Shown here in pieces: positions 49,547 through 58,372 of a DNA stretch of 61,471 nt; within the stretch, counting starts at the first letter, position 1; every line of letters begins with the position of its first letter. The notes under the pieces were generated by a model, which ran no database searches, had not been told where the DNA came from, and was given only the letters and a program-made list of their open reading frames with translations. The translations under genes were made by a program, and so were the position numbers. Source of the DNA: JBJXGV01 sp046160485 (GTDB taxonomy: Bacteria > Orphanbacterota > Orphanbacteria > JBJXGV01); assembly GCA_046160485.1 (NCBI GenBank), contig JBJXGV010000067.1, positions 1 through 61,471 of the forward strand, read 5' to 3'.

Positions 49547-51853
49547 CTACTTCATCTCGGTGATACGCCACGCGCCGTCGCCAGCGCGCTCGAGCGACAT
49601 GACGACCTTTCGTTCCTGCGTAATCGGTGAGCCGACGTTCGGCGTGAGCGTGCGACGCTCGTTGAAGCGCGCTTTCGCCGTCGCACCATTCACATCGATC
49701 GCGTCGACCGAGAGGTTGACCGCCTGCGCGCGAAACTGTTGGAACGCGCGCTCGACCTTCTTGCGCTCCTCGCCGGCGAGCGAGCGCCAGAGCGACGCGT
49801 AGGCACTCGCGTCGAGTGACTCGAGCGCATGCTTGTACGCGGCGAGCGTCGCGCGCACACCATCCTCGGCGGTAGCGGTCGACGCGGCCGGCTTCTCGCG
49901 CGGCGGCGGCGGCGGCGCGGTGCGTGCCGGCGCCGGTTCCTCCTGGCGCGCGGTCTCCGTCGCAGGAGACGCAGGCGGCGAGGCAGCGCTCGATGCGACG
50001 CGCTCCGCATCGCGGGATGCCGGCGCGGGTGCGGGCGGCGAGGGGGAGCGCACCGCGTCGGTCGCGTTGCCGCTCGCGCGCTCATCGGTGCGGTCGCGCG
50101 CATCGGTGCGGTCGCGCGCATCGCGCACGGCGCTCGCGGCGCTCGGACCCGTTGTCGCTGCAGCGCCGCGGTCATCCGGCGTAGCGGGGCCGCTCGCGGA
50201 GCGCGCGTCGACGGCCGGAGCGCTCGAAGCGCGATCGTCGCGCGATGCGTCACCCGACCGCGGCGTCTCGACGCTGCCTATTGCCACACGCGTCTCGTCA
50301 CGCACCTCGACCGACGCCGTGTCGCGCGCGCCGCCACCGCCCATCATCTTCGACACGCCGAATCCCGCAAGCGCGAGCACCACGACCGCGCCAACGGCGA
50401 CGAGCGCCTTGTTCGGACCTTGCGCGCGCGGGGGCGCCTGCGCACGCTCGCGCGCCGCCGTGCCGGACGAGCCGCGCACGCCCGGCGCGGACTCGGCTGC
50501 GCGCGAACTCATCGCGCTTGCCGCTGAGCCCGCACTGCCCGCACTGCTCGCACTCGTGTTCGTCACCGGCGCTTCAAACGATGCGGATGACGCCGAGCTT
50601 GCAGCGCCCGCCCCGACTGGCCGCGTCATGAACGCCTCGTCGCTCGGATCGAGCGCTGCCGCCGCGCTCGCCGATTCGCGCGGCGCGACGCTCCCCGCGA
50701 CAAGCCCGAGCATCACCGCGATATCCCCCGCGCTCGCGGGCCGCGACGCCGGGTCCTTCGCGAGACACGACGCGATCACCTCTTCCCACACGCGCGGAAT
50801 CGGCGCGCCCGCGAAGCCGAGTTCGCGCCGCCGCTCGCCAATCGTCGGCGCCGTCACGCGCCGCACTTGCTCGCCGATGTCGCCCGTGTAGAACGGCGGC
50901 TTACCCGCGAGCAAATCGAAGAGCGTCGCTCCGAACGAGTAGATGTCGTCGCTCACCGACGGCCGCTGCCCGATGAGATGCTGCGGGCTCATGTACACGG
51001 GCGTCCCCGACGTCGCGTGACCCATCGAGAGACGCGAATGCGTGTCGCTGATGCTGCTCGAAATCCCGAAGTCCGCCACCTTCACGTCGCCCGCCGCGTC
51101 GAGCATGATGTTCGCGGGCTTGAGGTCGCGATGCACCAGCTTCACCTTCGCGTGCGCGTAGTCGAGCGCCGCGCACATCGCGGGCACCCACTTCGCGACC
51201 TCGTCGACCTCGAAGCAACGGTTCGGCTGCTTCAGCTTGAGCGATTGCAGCGTGCCCCCGTCGACGTACTCCATGAGAATTCCCGCCAGCTCGTCGTTCT
51301 GAAAGAAGCCGTGGATGCGCACGATGTTCGGGTGCGTGAGCCGCAGGCTGTAGCGCGTCTCCTGCTTGAGATCCTCGATCGCCTCGGGGTTGTGCACGAT
51401 CTCGGGCGCGAGGAATTTGATCGCGACGTCCATGTGCAGGTTCTCATCGCTCGCACGCCACACGACGCCGAACCCGCCGCGCCCGAGCAGCTTCTTCATG
51501 CGATACCGCGCCAGGATCATCTGGCCCGGCTGAAACTGCAGGCCGGCGGGAACGGCGGTACCGCCGGGCGTCACGTTCGCGTTTGCGCTCGGGGTTGCGC
51601 TCGGCGTCGCGCCTCCGATCGCGGCATCCACCGGACGCGGCGTCGCGGCGGGCGCGAGCGCAGGGGCATCGGTACTCGTCCGTTCGCTCGGAGCGCCGCT
51701 CCCCGCGACGCGCGTGGCATCGACGGCTTCATCGTCGCTTGCCGGCACGCGCGTCGCGTCGGCCGCCGCGTCCGCCGCGCTGTCGGCAGCGTCCTGCGGC
51801 CGCGGCGTCCCCGCGATACGCGTCGCTTCGAGCTCGTCTTCGTCAGGCGTCAT
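49547..51853 (-). CDS. Ser/Thr protein kinase with TM helix and NTF2-like C-terminal domain
   Basis: A protein of 768 residues from the ATG that overlaps the hepT stop (ATGA, 51850-51853). The N-terminus repeats D/E-A-T-R-I/V around T11, T34 and T47. The kinase domain (~117-385) has GRGGFG (124-129), K146, HRD (241-243), DFG (261-263) and APE-like YMSPQ. An Ala/Ser/Pro linker leads to one transmembrane helix (~505-525), a long disordered Arg/Asp/Ala-rich region and a C-terminal ~105-residue NTF2-like domain (LAAYKHALESLDASAYASLW to DGAWRITEMK). The kinase faces the cytoplasm and the NTF2-like domain the periplasm. Coupling to mntA-hepT is the notable context. Confidence 0.9.
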   Translation of the reverse strand: MTPDEDELEATRIAGTPRPQDAADSAADAAADATRVPASDDEAVDATRVAGSGAPSERTSTDAPALAPAATPRPVDAAIGGATPSATPSANANVTPGGTAVPAGLQFQPGQMILARYRMKKLLGRGGFGVVWRASDENLHMDVAIKFLAPEIVHNPEAIEDLKQETRYSLRLTHPNIVRIHGFFQNDELAGILMEYVDGGTLQSLKLKQPNRCFEVDEVAKWVPAMCAALDYAHAKVKLVHRDLKPANIMLDAAGDVKVADFGISSSISDTHSRLSMGHATSGTPVYMSPQHLIGQRPSVSDDIYSFGATLFDLLAGKPPFYTGDIGEQVRRVTAPTIGERRRELGFAGAPIPRVWEEVIASCLAKDPASRPASAGDIAVMLGLVAGSVAPRESASAAAALDPSDEAFMTRPVGAGAASSASSASFEAPVTNTSASSAGSAGSAASAMSSRAAESAPGVRGSSGTAARERAQAPPRAQGPNKALVAVGAVVVLALAGFGVSKMMGGGGARDTASVEVRDETRVAIGSVETPRSGDASRDDRASSAPAVDARSASGPATPDDRGAAATTGPSAASAVRDARDRTDARDRTDERASGNATDAVRSPSPPAPAPASRDAERVASSAASPPASPATETARQEEPAPARTAPPPPPREKPAASTATAEDGVRATLAAYKHALESLDASAYASLWRSLAGEERKKVERAFQQFRAQAVNLSVDAIDVNGATAKARFNERRTLTPNVGSPITQERKVVMSLERAGDGAWRITEMK

Positions 51854-52206
51854 GCGAGGTCTTCGGTTGAGGCAAGTGCGTCCGCCACTTCCTTGCTCAG
51901 TCTGGGCAGGCTGGCTTCGACGATTCCCCACACCACTTCGTCCGAAACCGACGCGTACGCGTGGGCGAGCCGATTCCTGAACGCGATGATGCGGCTGACA
52001 TCCGTAATCTCCATCGCCAATCCGGGATCGACTCGGAGCGCTTGGTTGAGCGCCTCACCGATAATCTCGAACTGTCGCTCGACGGCGGAGCGCAGCATCG
52101 GTTCGCGAAGATAGTCATCGAGCGTCTTCTGCGCGAGAAACTGCGTCAGCAATCGACACGACTGAAGAATGTCGAAGAGAAACTTGCGAGCGTCAGGCTG
52201 CGGCAT
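51850..52206 (-). CDS. hepT: HepT-like ribonuclease toxin
   Basis: A protein of 118 residues of the HEPN/DUF86 family. The catalytic RX4-6H motif with following tyrosine is FRNRLAHAYASV (R77, H82, Y84). In studied systems HepT is an RNase toxin neutralised by MntA, which AMPylates the tyrosine of this motif. The helical sequence LREPMLRSAVERQFEIIGEAL is also typical. The ATG at 52206 lies 14 bases inside the mntA gene, and its own stop overlaps the kinase gene start. Confidence 0.92.
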   Translation of the reverse strand: MPQPDARKFLFDILQSCRLLTQFLAQKTLDDYLREPMLRSAVERQFEIIGEALNQALRVDPGLAMEITDVSRIIAFRNRLAHAYASVSDEVVWGIVEASLPRLSKEVADALASTEDLA

Positions 52207-52513
52207 AGAGATCGACTCGGGTCTCGTCGACGGAGGCGCGGAAGTACGGGTTGCGGATCGCGGACGATTCAACTAGGTCGATAGGCCGCGCGAATAGAGC
52301 CTCAAGGGATTCCAACAATCCAAAGTACGAAGCGGCGCGATCGACGGCTGCCATCGGCTGAAACTCAACCAGAAAGTCGAGGTCGCTCGTCGCATTGACG
52401 AAGCGGCCGGTCGCGGCGGACCCAAATACCGCGAGGAGCGCGACGCGGTACTTCACGCAGAGCGCGCGCAACTCTGGTTGCTTTCCGCGGACGACGTCGT
52501 GAATCTCACTCAT
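52193..52513 (-). CDS. mntA: MntA-like nucleotidyltransferase antitoxin
   Basis: A protein of 106 residues. AVFGSAATGRFVNATSDLD carries the minimal nucleotidyltransferase motif GS-x11-D-x-D (G31, S32, D44, D46); most relatives have x10, so the loop is one residue longer. FARPIDLVESSAIRNPYFR and ASVDETRVDLYAA at the end fit the MntA family, which transfers AMP to the HepT tyrosine. No ribosome binding site precedes the ATG and a -10 element lies only 10 bases upstream, so the message may be leaderless. First gene of mntA-hepT-kinase. Confidence 0.9.
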   Translation of the reverse strand: MSEIHDVVRGKQPELRALCVKYRVALLAVFGSAATGRFVNATSDLDFLVEFQPMAAVDRAASYFGLLESLEALFARPIDLVESSAIRNPYFRASVDETRVDLYAAA

Positions 52514-52522
52514 GACTGCGCG

Positions 52523-52551
52523 AGTATAGCCTACTGCCTGATCGCCTGATA
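52523..52551 (-). promoter_or_regulatory. Compact promoter with direct repeats before mntA
   Basis: On the minus strand a -10-like TATACT (52528-52523) lies 10 bases before the mntA ATG. A weak -35 (TATCAG, 52551-52546) is 17 bases upstream. Between them ATCAGGC occurs twice, 8 bases apart (52550-52544 and 52542-52536), a possible operator. The implied transcript begins within a few bases of the start codon. Confidence 0.5.
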
Positions 52552-52556
52552 CGCGC

Positions 52557-53291
52557 TCAATCCCACGTGACGACGAGGCTCGTGGTGACGCGGCGGTCGG
52601 TGCGCTCGACGCCGGGGCGCGGCTCGTTTTCGTAGTCGAGCGAGAACGCGGCTGAGAGATCGACGCGTCCTTCGATCGGCACAGTCAGCTCGGTGTCGGA
52701 GTCGACGCGGTAGTCCTCGAACGGCTTGTCGAAATCCTGCACGAGGAAGGTGATCTGCGTGAGGCGCGCGGCGGCGCCGAAGCGGAGTTCGGCCTTCGTG
52801 CGCCACGAGTAGAGGAATCGCCGCTTCGTGGCTTCGCTCGAACGCGCTTCCTCGTACTCGCGAATGCCCGCGACGCTGATCGACGCACCGCCGCGGCGGC
52901 CCGCGAGCGCCGACCACTTCGCGCCGAGCGCGCCCGTCGCGCGCACACGAATATCGCGAAACGGATTGTTGAGCACCGTCGCGAAACTAAACACCGACCA
53001 GCGTCCCCACGGGTAGTAATCCGCGTTGAGCGCGCCGTCGAGCTTCTGTGAGTTCTTCGCGCCGTCGGACTCGCCGTAGAGCACTCCGGCCGCGAGCGCG
53101 ATCGTCGAGTTGCTGTCCGCGTGTGCGACGCGCGCTTTGCTCAGGAGGCTCAGCACGTCGGTGTTGCCGCCCGACTCCGCGAAGCCGAGCTCGGCCGCGC
53201 CCGACCAGCCGAGGTCCGCGGCGCGCGCCGGAGCAGTGGCCGCGCACATAAGCTGAGTAACGAGCGCAAAGACAACTGCGAGCGTGCGCAT
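52557..53291 (-). CDS. DUF481-family outer-membrane protein
   Basis: A protein of 244 residues from the ATG at 53291. A signal peptide (LAVVFALVTQLMCAATAPARA) precedes GWSGAAELGFAESGGNTDVLSLLSKARVAH, the DUF481 (YdiY-like) start, and a series of amphipathic strands ending with LDYENEPRPGVERTDRRVTTSLVVTWD. These are small beta-barrels or periplasmic beta proteins of unknown role. It lies 43 bases upstream of mntA on the same strand but the promoter between them suggests separate transcription. An upstream 30-codon extension is Arg-rich and unlikely. Confidence 0.82.
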   Translation of the reverse strand: MRTLAVVFALVTQLMCAATAPARAADLGWSGAAELGFAESGGNTDVLSLLSKARVAHADSNSTIALAAGVLYGESDGAKNSQKLDGALNADYYPWGRWSVFSFATVLNNPFRDIRVRATGALGAKWSALAGRRGGASISVAGIREYEEARSSEATKRRFLYSWRTKAELRFGAAARLTQITFLVQDFDKPFEDYRVDSDTELTVPIEGRVDLSAAFSLDYENEPRPGVERTDRRVTTSLVVTWD

Positions 53292-53382
53292 TGCGGCAGA
53301 CCCGGCGCGCGCGGCACCTGCGACGAGTGCTGTCACCGCAAGGGGAGGGCGACGCGCGCGGCGCGGCGAAATTCGCCGCACG

Positions 53383-53529
53383 CTACGCGACAGCGCGCCG
53401 CCCGATCATCTCGTCGAGGCCAGGCAGTTTGCGTGCGAGCGCGCGGATCATCGTGAGAACGACAAGGAGTATGGCGCCGCGAATCACGTTGCTGAGCGCT
53501 TCGCGGAAGGATTTCTCGTCCATCGTCAT
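53383..53529 (-). CDS. Small predicted membrane protein
   Basis: A protein of 48 residues (MTMDEKSFREALSNVIRGA then ILLVVLTMIRALARKLPG). One transmembrane helix with charged flanks and GAGGAG about 9 bases before the ATG at 53529 make it a plausible real gene, but it is unrecognised and short. Lies between DUF481 and an exported FlgD-domain gene in opposite orientation. Confidence 0.45.
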   Translation of the reverse strand: MTMDEKSFREALSNVIRGAILLVVLTMIRALARKLPGLDEMIGRRAVA

Positions 53530-53748
53530 GCGGAGACTCCTCGGTACGCGTGGGACCGACGGGTGCTGAGCGCGTGTCGAGGATACAACGCGCGGCGAGA
53601 GGCGGTCACGCGGTGTGTACCGGCATCGAGTCGCCGACTCGTATTCACGGTTGTCGGCAGATTCGAGGGTGTCAGGGATTGACAGACCGTCGCGCGAGGC
53701 GAATGGTTGCGCGACGCGCCCCGCCAAACGCTCGACAGGAGGGTCCCC
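53530..53748. promoter_or_regulatory. Divergent region upstream of the exported FlgD-domain gene
   Basis: 219 bases. It contains AGGAGG directly before the ATG at 53749, and should hold promoters for the small membrane protein (minus) and the FlgD-domain gene (plus). No convincing hexamer pair was identified. Confidence 0.35.
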
Positions 53749-54918
53749 ATGAAACCCGCTCCACTAGCAGCGAGACCTGCGCGCACAGCTGATGGGCGCG
53801 CCCTCACGAACGCCGTCGAAATCGCTCCGCGATTCGCTCTTGCCATCACCGGCGCGCTCCTCGCACTCACGCTCGGAGCCGCGACCGATCCGGCTTCCAC
53901 TTTCGCCGCGCCGCCGCAAGGAGCCCCTGACACACTCACATTCGCCAACATCTTTCATCAGAGCTTGGGGCAGGCAAACCTGAGCGTGTCAGCGGAAACA
54001 CTCTACGTGTCGAACATCGGCACGAGCGGCGAGGATGGCGTCGCAATCGACTACCCGCAGACGTACGGCTTCGTCGGTTGGCTCGGCACTTGGTCTTTTC
54101 CCGCAGGGATCTCCTCCGGCGGCTCGATCGTCTCTTGCGCGTTGGGCATCGTCGATGGCGTTCCCGATCAGGTGATGCGCTCCGTCGTGATGGCCTTCGC
54201 CGGGGCTCCGAGCGGTCCACTTGGCGATGATCTCCTGACAATTCTGCCGGACGTCAGCAGCCAGGGCGCCACCGTCGTTACGTACGAAGTCCTGCTCGCC
54301 GGCGAGGTCGTCGACTATCGCTTCGGGCCGCCGGCGCTCATCGAGGTTCGCGGATCCGCGCCCCAGCTTTTCCCTGCCCGGCACGCCCATCTCGCGCGCA
54401 GCGGCGATCTCTGCGGGCCCTGCGACGGCTTCTCGTTTCATTGGAGCGCGCCCGTCGAGATCACGCTTCCGGGGGGGTCGCCCGTCTCCGGCGATGAGCT
54501 GGGCATCTACCCCGCTGACGGTCCGGGATCCTACCTAACACAAATCCAGATTCTCGCCGCCGGAGTGCCGACGATCGCGTTCTCCGACGAAACGCTCGAC
54601 ACGTATCCCATCGGGGTCGGGAGCCCGCATCGTCAACCGCTCGCGATACGGCTCGACGAAGCGGCTCCCAATCCGACGAGCGACGCGAGCCGCCTTCGAT
54701 ACGAGCTTGCGCGGCGCGAGCAGGTCCATCTGCGTGTGTTCGATGCGGCCGGCCGGCTCATGGCGACGCTCGTCGACGAAGCGCGCGGCCCAGGCCAGCA
54801 CGACGCCACTTGGGACGGCCGAACGTCGGACGGAACGAGCGCGGGGTCCGGTGTCTATTTCGTCCGGCTCGAAGCAGGCAGAGCAAGCCAGACTATCAAG
54901 CTGCTACGCGTTCGATGA
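53749..54918 (+). CDS. Exported protein with FlgD-like C-terminus
   Basis: A protein of 389 residues from the ATG at 53749, with AGGAGG upstream. A long signal with hydrophobic core (FALAITGALLALTLGAATD) precedes beta-rich sequence (TLYVSNIGTSGEDGVAIDYP, FVGWLGTWSFPAGISSGGSI) that I do not recognise. The C-terminal ~90 residues are FlgD-like: LDEAAPNPTSDASRLRYEL, VFDAAGRLMATLVDEARG, TWDGRTSDG, GSGVYFVRLEAG. It converges with the TPR kinase gene, the stop codons being only 45 bases apart. Presumably secreted or surface-attached. Confidence 0.82.
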   Translation: MKPAPLAARPARTADGRALTNAVEIAPRFALAITGALLALTLGAATDPASTFAAPPQGAPDTLTFANIFHQSLGQANLSVSAETLYVSNIGTSGEDGVAIDYPQTYGFVGWLGTWSFPAGISSGGSIVSCALGIVDGVPDQVMRSVVMAFAGAPSGPLGDDLLTILPDVSSQGATVVTYEVLLAGEVVDYRFGPPALIEVRGSAPQLFPARHAHLARSGDLCGPCDGFSFHWSAPVEITLPGGSPVSGDELGIYPADGPGSYLTQIQILAAGVPTIAFSDETLDTYPIGVGSPHRQPLAIRLDEAAPNPTSDASRLRYELARREQVHLRVFDAAGRLMATLVDEARGPGQHDATWDGRTSDGTSAGSGVYFVRLEAGRASQTIKLLRVR

Positions 54919-54963
54919 GATCGCCCACATCCTAGGTGCGCGACTCCACGCGATAGCGCGCGA

Positions 54964-57618
54964 TCACAACCCGGCTGGTGCGAACGCGTCGGAGCGCGCA
55001 CGCCACGCGGCCGCGGAGTCCGGCTTCGCCCACGCGTCGTAGAGCACGGCGACGCGATTGACTGCGGTCCGCCGAACGTACTCGGGCGTGGGCGCGCTCG
55101 CGAGCAACGCCTCCGCGCTCGAAACAAGAAGCGACTCCGCCTCCGCGAAGCTACCCTGCCCCGCGATCGCCTCGCCCAACGCGCTCATTACGAGAAACCG
55201 CGTGATTTGCCCAGGCGCGCACGTCTCCTCCGTGATGGATCGCGCGTCCCGAAGCAGCGGCTCCGCTTCGGCGTGCCGGCCCTGCGCGCACAGGACAGAA
55301 CCGAGGGTTCGCATTGCGTACGCGGAACTCGTATGTCGGGGCGGAAGCGTCTGTGCGCAGATCGCCGCGCTCGCTCGTGACAACGACTCCGCCTCCGCGT
55401 ACGCGCCCTTCGCCAGGCATATCGTCGCGAGATTCGCTAGGCTGCTGGCGACGAGCGGGTGCACCTCCCCAAGCACGCGGCGCCGCAACGCGAGGGCGTC
55501 GCGCAGCAACCTGTCGCTCTCCTCGATATCTCCCTGGTCGTGCCTCACCAGCCCGAGCCGCGTGAGCGCGTGTGCGACATCGGAGTGGTCCTCGCCAAGG
55601 ACTCGGCGGCGAATCGCCAGCGCCTCGCGCGCGAACGTCTCCGCCTTGTCGAACTCCCCCTGCTCCTCATAGACCCCCGCGAGATTGCTCAGGAGTCGCC
55701 CGACGTCGGGATGCGCGTCGCCAAACGCGTGACGACGGATCGCAAGCGCCGCCGTGTAGAGCGACTCGGCGCTCGCGAGTTCTCCTTGGTCCAATCTCAG
55801 CGTGGCGAGGTTGTTCATACTCTCGGCGACGTAGCCGTGATCGTCACCAAATACCGCGCGCCGGATCGCGAGCGCTTGTCGATACATCGTGTCGGCGGCC
55901 GCGCGGTCGCCGGCAACCCGGAGAACGCCGCCAAGATTGTTGAGGATCAACGCCGTCGACGTGTCGGATCCTCCGGTCGCCTTGCGATTGACGACGAGCG
56001 CCTCCCGCAAGAGCGATTCGGCCGCGGCAAAGTTTCCTCGCGCCTTGACGACCATTCCGAGATCGCTCAAGTGCGACGCGACGACGCGACTCCCCGCGCC
56101 AAACTCCGCAATCGAAAGCTCGGCGGCCCGCCGCATGTGATGTTCGGCCGCCTCGAAGTCTCCCAGCCCGTAGAACGATTCGCCGAGTGTGGTCTGCACG
56201 TACGCCTCGATCTCGGGCTTCCCTGCCAACAGTCCGTCATCGAGCTTGCGTGCCGTCTCGCCGAGGACCTGCTTCACGGTCACGTCGCTGCCCTTCATCT
56301 CAGCAGGATCCGCCGACGTGAGCATCTCCCGAAGGAAGTCGGTGATCGCCGCCGACTTCTCGGCCTCGTGCGTGGCGCGCGCCGCTTGCCGCGTACTTAC
56401 GATCACACCCGCGATGAGGACGAGGATGCAAGCCGCCGCGCCGAGGACGAGCGCGCGGTTACGCTGCGCGAGCTTGCGCATGACGTAGACCGCGCTCGGC
56501 GGGCGCGCGACGATCGGCTCGTTGCGCAGGTATCGCCGGATATCCGCGCCGAGATCGGAAGCCGACGGGTAGCGGCGCTGTTTGTCGCGATCGAGCGCCT
56601 TCGCGACGATCGTCTCCAGGTCGCCGGAGTACGCGCGGTCGACGGCGCCGAGTGGCGGCGCGTCGTGCTCGGAGATGGCGCGCGCCGCCTCCGCGAGCGA
56701 TTTGCCACGCACGTCGTGCGGCAGCCGCCCCGCGAGCATCTCGTAGAGAATGACGCCGAGTGCGTAGACATCGCCGCGTGTGTCGACATCCTCCGGGTCG
56801 CCGGAGAGTTGCTCGGGGCACATGTACGCGAGCGTTCCCATCACCTGCCCGACCTCGGTGACGAGCGTTTGGCGCAGCTCGGGATCGGTGACGCGCGCCA
56901 CGCCGAAGTCGAGAACCTTCGGCGCGCCGCTTTCGTCGACGAGAATGTTCTCGGGCTTCAGGTCGCGATGAATGACGCCGCGTTGATGCGCGTGCTGCAC
57001 GGCGTCGCAGACGCGCGCGACGAGATCGAGCCGCGCGCGGGCGTCGAGGCGCGCCGCGTCGGCGTGCGCCGAGAGCGAGCGGCCGCGAACCAGCTCCATC
57101 GCGAAGAACGGCTGCGGCCCGAGATTTGTCGCGACGACGCCCGCCTCGAAGATCTGCGCGATGCCGGGGTGTTGCAAGCGGCCGAGCGTTTGCGACTCGA
57201 GCGCGAACCGCCGCGCGAGCCGCTCCGCCGCGAAGCGCGAGCGAAAGAGCTTCAGCGCAACGACGCGCCGCGGGCTCTTCTGTTCAGCCTCGAAGACGAC
57301 GCCCATTCCGCCTTCGCCGATCTTGCGGAGGATGCGGTACGCGCCGAACTCCTCGCCCTGCCGCGGCTCCGCGGCGGGCGGCGCCGTGTCGCGCGCGAAA
57401 TCGGCGAGCAGCTCCGGTGCGCGCTCGCCGATCGGCGTCTCGAGAAAATCGGTCGCGCGTTCCTTCGCGTCGAGGAAGGCCTCGACCTCGGCACGTAGCG
57501 CCTCGTCGCCCGCACAACGGCGCTCGATCTCCGAGGAGCGCGCGGCCTCGGGCAAGTCGAGCACCGCGTCGACTACACTTGTAATGCGGCGCCAATCTTC
57601 GGGGTCGGTTAGTCGCAC
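54964..57618 (-). CDS. Ser/Thr protein kinase with C-terminal TPR repeats
   Basis: A protein of 884 residues from the GTG at 57618, which overlaps the sigma gene by 10 bases; a TTG at 57657 is a less likely start. The N-terminus DPEDWRRITSVVDAVLDLPEAAR is typical of kinases of this type. Kinase domain: GEGGMG (101-106), K123, HRD (217-219), DFG (237-239). A transmembrane helix follows (RALVLGAAACILVLIAGVIV). The C-terminal ~450 residues form at least eight TPR_12-like repeats of 42 residues (NNLGGVLRVAGDRAAADTMY, AIRRHAFGDAHPDV). In Acidobacteria and planctomycetes such kinases pair with an ECF factor, as here. Confidence 0.9.
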   Translation of the reverse strand: MRLTDPEDWRRITSVVDAVLDLPEAARSSEIERRCAGDEALRAEVEAFLDAKERATDFLETPIGERAPELLADFARDTAPPAAEPRQGEEFGAYRILRKIGEGGMGVVFEAEQKSPRRVVALKLFRSRFAAERLARRFALESQTLGRLQHPGIAQIFEAGVVATNLGPQPFFAMELVRGRSLSAHADAARLDARARLDLVARVCDAVQHAHQRGVIHRDLKPENILVDESGAPKVLDFGVARVTDPELRQTLVTEVGQVMGTLAYMCPEQLSGDPEDVDTRGDVYALGVILYEMLAGRLPHDVRGKSLAEAARAISEHDAPPLGAVDRAYSGDLETIVAKALDRDKQRRYPSASDLGADIRRYLRNEPIVARPPSAVYVMRKLAQRNRALVLGAAACILVLIAGVIVSTRQAARATHEAEKSAAITDFLREMLTSADPAEMKGSDVTVKQVLGETARKLDDGLLAGKPEIEAYVQTTLGESFYGLGDFEAAEHHMRRAAELSIAEFGAGSRVVASHLSDLGMVVKARGNFAAAESLLREALVVNRKATGGSDTSTALILNNLGGVLRVAGDRAAADTMYRQALAIRRAVFGDDHGYVAESMNNLATLRLDQGELASAESLYTAALAIRRHAFGDAHPDVGRLLSNLAGVYEEQGEFDKAETFAREALAIRRRVLGEDHSDVAHALTRLGLVRHDQGDIEESDRLLRDALALRRRVLGEVHPLVASSLANLATICLAKGAYAEAESLSRASAAICAQTLPPRHTSSAYAMRTLGSVLCAQGRHAEAEPLLRDARSITEETCAPGQITRFLVMSALGEAIAGQGSFAEAESLLVSSAEALLASAPTPEYVRRTAVNRVAVLYDAWAKPDSAAAWRARSDAFAPAGL

Positions 57619-58220
57619 TTCAGCACGCGGTAGAGGAACGCCTTGGCTTTCTGCCAATCGCGTTCGAGCGTTCGCTTCGGCGTACCGAGTAGTTCCGCGA
57701 TTTCATCGACCGTCAGTCCTCCGAAGAAACGCATCTCGACGATGCGCGCGAGCGGCGCGTCGACCGCCGCGAGTTTTTCGAGCGCCGCGTCGATCTCGAG
57801 CACCTCGTCGACGCGCGATTCCACCGCGGCGTCTACATTGTCTAACGTGACGCGCACTGCGTCTCCGCCACGTTTCTGCGCGCGGCGGCTGCGCGCGTAG
57901 TCGACGAGGATCTGGCGCATCGCAAGCGACGCCACGGAAAAAAAGTGGCAGCGATCCTTCCACGGTACCTCCGCGATGTTCGCCAGACGGAGATACGCCT
58001 CGTGGACGACGGCGGTCGTGTTGAGCGTCTGCTCCGGGCCGAGCCGGCGCCGCTCGCGCCGCGCGATGTTCCACAACTCCTCGTAAACCATCGCGAACAC
58101 CTGGTTCATCGAGGCCGGATCGCCATCGCGTGCCGACGCCAGGAGCCGCGTGATGTCTCGCGGCGCGTCCGCCGGCGTGTCTCGCGGCGTATCCCTCGGC
58201 CTGTCGGTCGGCGAATCCAT
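57609..58220 (-). CDS. ECF-type RNA polymerase sigma factor (Sig-70_X6-like)
   Basis: A protein of 203 residues. A short Pro/Asp-rich leader with repeats (PRDTPRDTPADAPRD) precedes region 2: NQVFAMVYEELWNIARRERRRL, AVVHEAYLRLANI, FFSVASLAMRQILVDYARSR. Region 4 is LAAVDAPLARIVEMRFFGGLTVDEIAELLGTPKRTLERDWQKAKAFLYRVL with a helix-turn-helix. The group often lies next to Ser/Thr kinases and has no anti-sigma partner; phosphorylation by the neighbouring kinase may control it. It diverges from the FG-GAP/peptidase gene at 58373, a possible target. Confidence 0.9.
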   Translation of the reverse strand: MDSPTDRPRDTPRDTPADAPRDITRLLASARDGDPASMNQVFAMVYEELWNIARRERRRLGPEQTLNTTAVVHEAYLRLANIAEVPWKDRCHFFSVASLAMRQILVDYARSRRAQKRGGDAVRVTLDNVDAAVESRVDEVLEIDAALEKLAAVDAPLARIVEMRFFGGLTVDEIAELLGTPKRTLERDWQKAKAFLYRVLKCD

Positions 58221-58372
58221 GGCCGCGAGTTTATCACCCGGTTCGTTCGCCGTGATGGCGGACTCCGGCGCCGTTCTGCGTTTGCCCTAGTGGAGCCGGC
58301 CTAACTCGAGGCGGCCGCCCGAATCGCAAACGTCCCGGACCGGTAGGCCCGGGCCACAAAAGGAGAAGGCAG
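58221..58372. promoter_or_regulatory. Divergent region between sigma factor and FG-GAP/peptidase genes
   Basis: 152 bases. AGGAG is located directly before the ATG at 58373. A GC-rich stem (CCCGG near 58333 with CCGGG near 58350) precedes it. No autoregulatory ECF-type motif pair could be confirmed by eye. Confidence 0.35.

Noticed and set aside
55459..57498. Long plus-strand frame opposite the TPR kinase
   Set aside because: No signal, motif or ribosome binding site; opposite strand carries an intact kinase and TPRs.
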